This document shows positions 21,223 through 21,512 of a stretch of DNA of 21,512 bases, piece after piece. Location of the stretch: positions 1-21,512 of the forward strand of contig CAUFXR010000042.1 in NCBI GenBank assembly GCA_959596515.1. Direction: 5' to 3'. Source of the DNA: an uncultured Oscillospiraceae bacterium (lineage in GTDB: Bacteria > Bacillota > Clostridia > Oscillospirales > Acutalibacteraceae). The stretch's first letter is position 1. Each line of letters opens with the position of its first letter. The translations under genes and the position numbers were made by a program. The notes under the pieces are model-generated. The model was given only the letters and a program-made list of their open reading frames with translations. It ran no database searches and was not told the DNA's origin.

Positions 21223-21512
21223 GGGCACCTCTGGACAAAGTGTCCAGAAGTCCCCGGAGCTCCCGGAGGGCCTGTTCCTTATGGATGGCATTGAGGGCCT
21301 GCGCTCCCTGCCCCGTCATTCTGTGGATATGCTCTTGACTGATCCGCCTTACGGCACCACCCGGAACTTTTGGGATGTGCCCCTGCCGCTCCCGGAGCTG
21401 TGGGAGGCGGTCAAGTGGGCGGTCAAGCCGGACGGCGCTGTACTGTTTTTTGCACAATGCCCCTATGACAAGGTGCTGGGGGCATCCAACCTGTCCATGC
21501 TCCGCTATGAGT
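21212..21512 (+). CDS. DNA methyltransferase, N-terminal part (cut by window edge)
   Basis: The frame starts at the ATG at 21212, 6 bases after GGAGG, and is open to the end of the window (100 codons). MLLTDPPYGT (about 40-49) carries the DPPY motif IV of N6-adenine or N4-cytosine methyltransferases. VKPDGAVLFFAQ follows as the next strand. In Tn1549-like ICEs a methyltransferase occurs in the transfer operon and may protect transferred DNA. Codons 6-13 (TSGQSVQK) are encoded by palindrome copy E, ahead of the catalytic domain, so the extreme N-terminus looks like an insertion product. The target sequence is unknown. Confidence 0.88.
   Translation, partial: MTDKGTSGQSVQKSPELPEGLFLMDGIEGLRSLPRHSVDMLLTDPPYGTTRNFWDVPLPLPELWEAVKWAVKPDGAVLFFAQCPYDKVLGASNLSMLRYE
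21227..21251 (-). repeat. Dispersed palindrome, copy E (inside the methyltransferase gene)
   Basis: On the plus strand ACCTCTGGACA, centre AAG, TGTCCAGAAGT. This is the exact reverse complement of copy C. It starts 15 bases into the methyltransferase gene and is translated as TSGQSVQK. Confidence 0.92.

Larger units (their letters stand above)
14153..21512 (+). mobile_element. Left part of a Tn1549-like integrative conjugative element
   Basis: A rise in G+C from about 14,475 coincides with a run of conjugation genes: ParB-like, DUF7768-like, ArdA, PcfB, VirD4, Maff2, VirB6/TrbL and a DNA methyltransferase. This order is familiar from ICEs of gut Firmicutes related to Tn1549. The left boundary lies somewhere in 14153-14474 and cannot be placed exactly. 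No integrase, relaxase or right end is in the window. No tRNA is present at the junction, which fits a Tn916/Tn1549-type rather than tRNA-directed integration. Confidence 0.85.

Overview
The window joins two kinds of DNA. Bases 1 to about 14,150 are ordinary chromosome of a low-to-mid-GC Firmicute. The evidence is the ywiB-argS pairing, the rpmG-secE-nusG-rplK-rplA-rplJ-rplL order, an L10 leader with an attenuator, strong GGAGG ribosome binding sites and frequent TTG/GTG starts. A gut clostridium of the Oscillospiraceae type is a reasonable guess. From about 14,475 to the right edge the DNA is visibly richer in G+C and carries the conjugation module of an integrative conjugative element (ICE) of the Tn1549-like gut Firmicutes type. 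It runs off the window inside a DNA methyltransferase gene.

Chromosomal part. On the minus strand, from right to left, one operon reads ddl, murI, a ywiB-like DUF1934 gene and argS. It starts from a promoter near 5822-5850. A homocysteine S-methyltransferase gene follows further left. On the plus strand there is an unrecognised lysine-rich protein gene, then a terminator whose 3' arm also supplies the -35 box of the next operon (rpmG-secE-nusG-rplK-rplA). Two RNA sites resembling the L1-binding region of 23S rRNA lie before rplK and before rplA. rplJ-rplL has its own promoter, L10 leader and attenuator, and ends at a strong terminator; rpoB does not follow. Next come a convergent gene for an S1-domain protein (with a small upstream ORF), a cyclophilin lipoprotein, two related small membrane proteins, and a short thioredoxin-reductase-like flavoprotein whose NADPH motif is degenerate.

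ICE part. The order is a ParB-like protein with AT-hooks, a 295-base gap filled with inverted repeats, a DUF7768/DUF4406-like protein, the antirestriction protein ArdA, PcfB, the VirD4/TraG coupling protein, a Maff2 pilin-like peptide, a VirB6/TrbL membrane protein, a small unknown protein, and the start of a DNA methyltransferase. PcfB and VirD4 bring the relaxosome to the channel, Maff2 and VirB6 are mating-channel parts, and ArdA and the methyltransferase protect the incoming DNA.

The two most unusual signals are both in the ICE. One is a 25-bp palindromic repeat (arms ACTTCTGGACA and TGTCCAGAGGT around a 3-bp centre) present five times in 6.3 kb. Two copies lie inside coding sequence, one doubles as a terminator, and the 3-bp centre occurs in both orientations. 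The other is a roughly 143-base nested hairpin at 16128-16270 that could be a structured RNA or the transfer origin.
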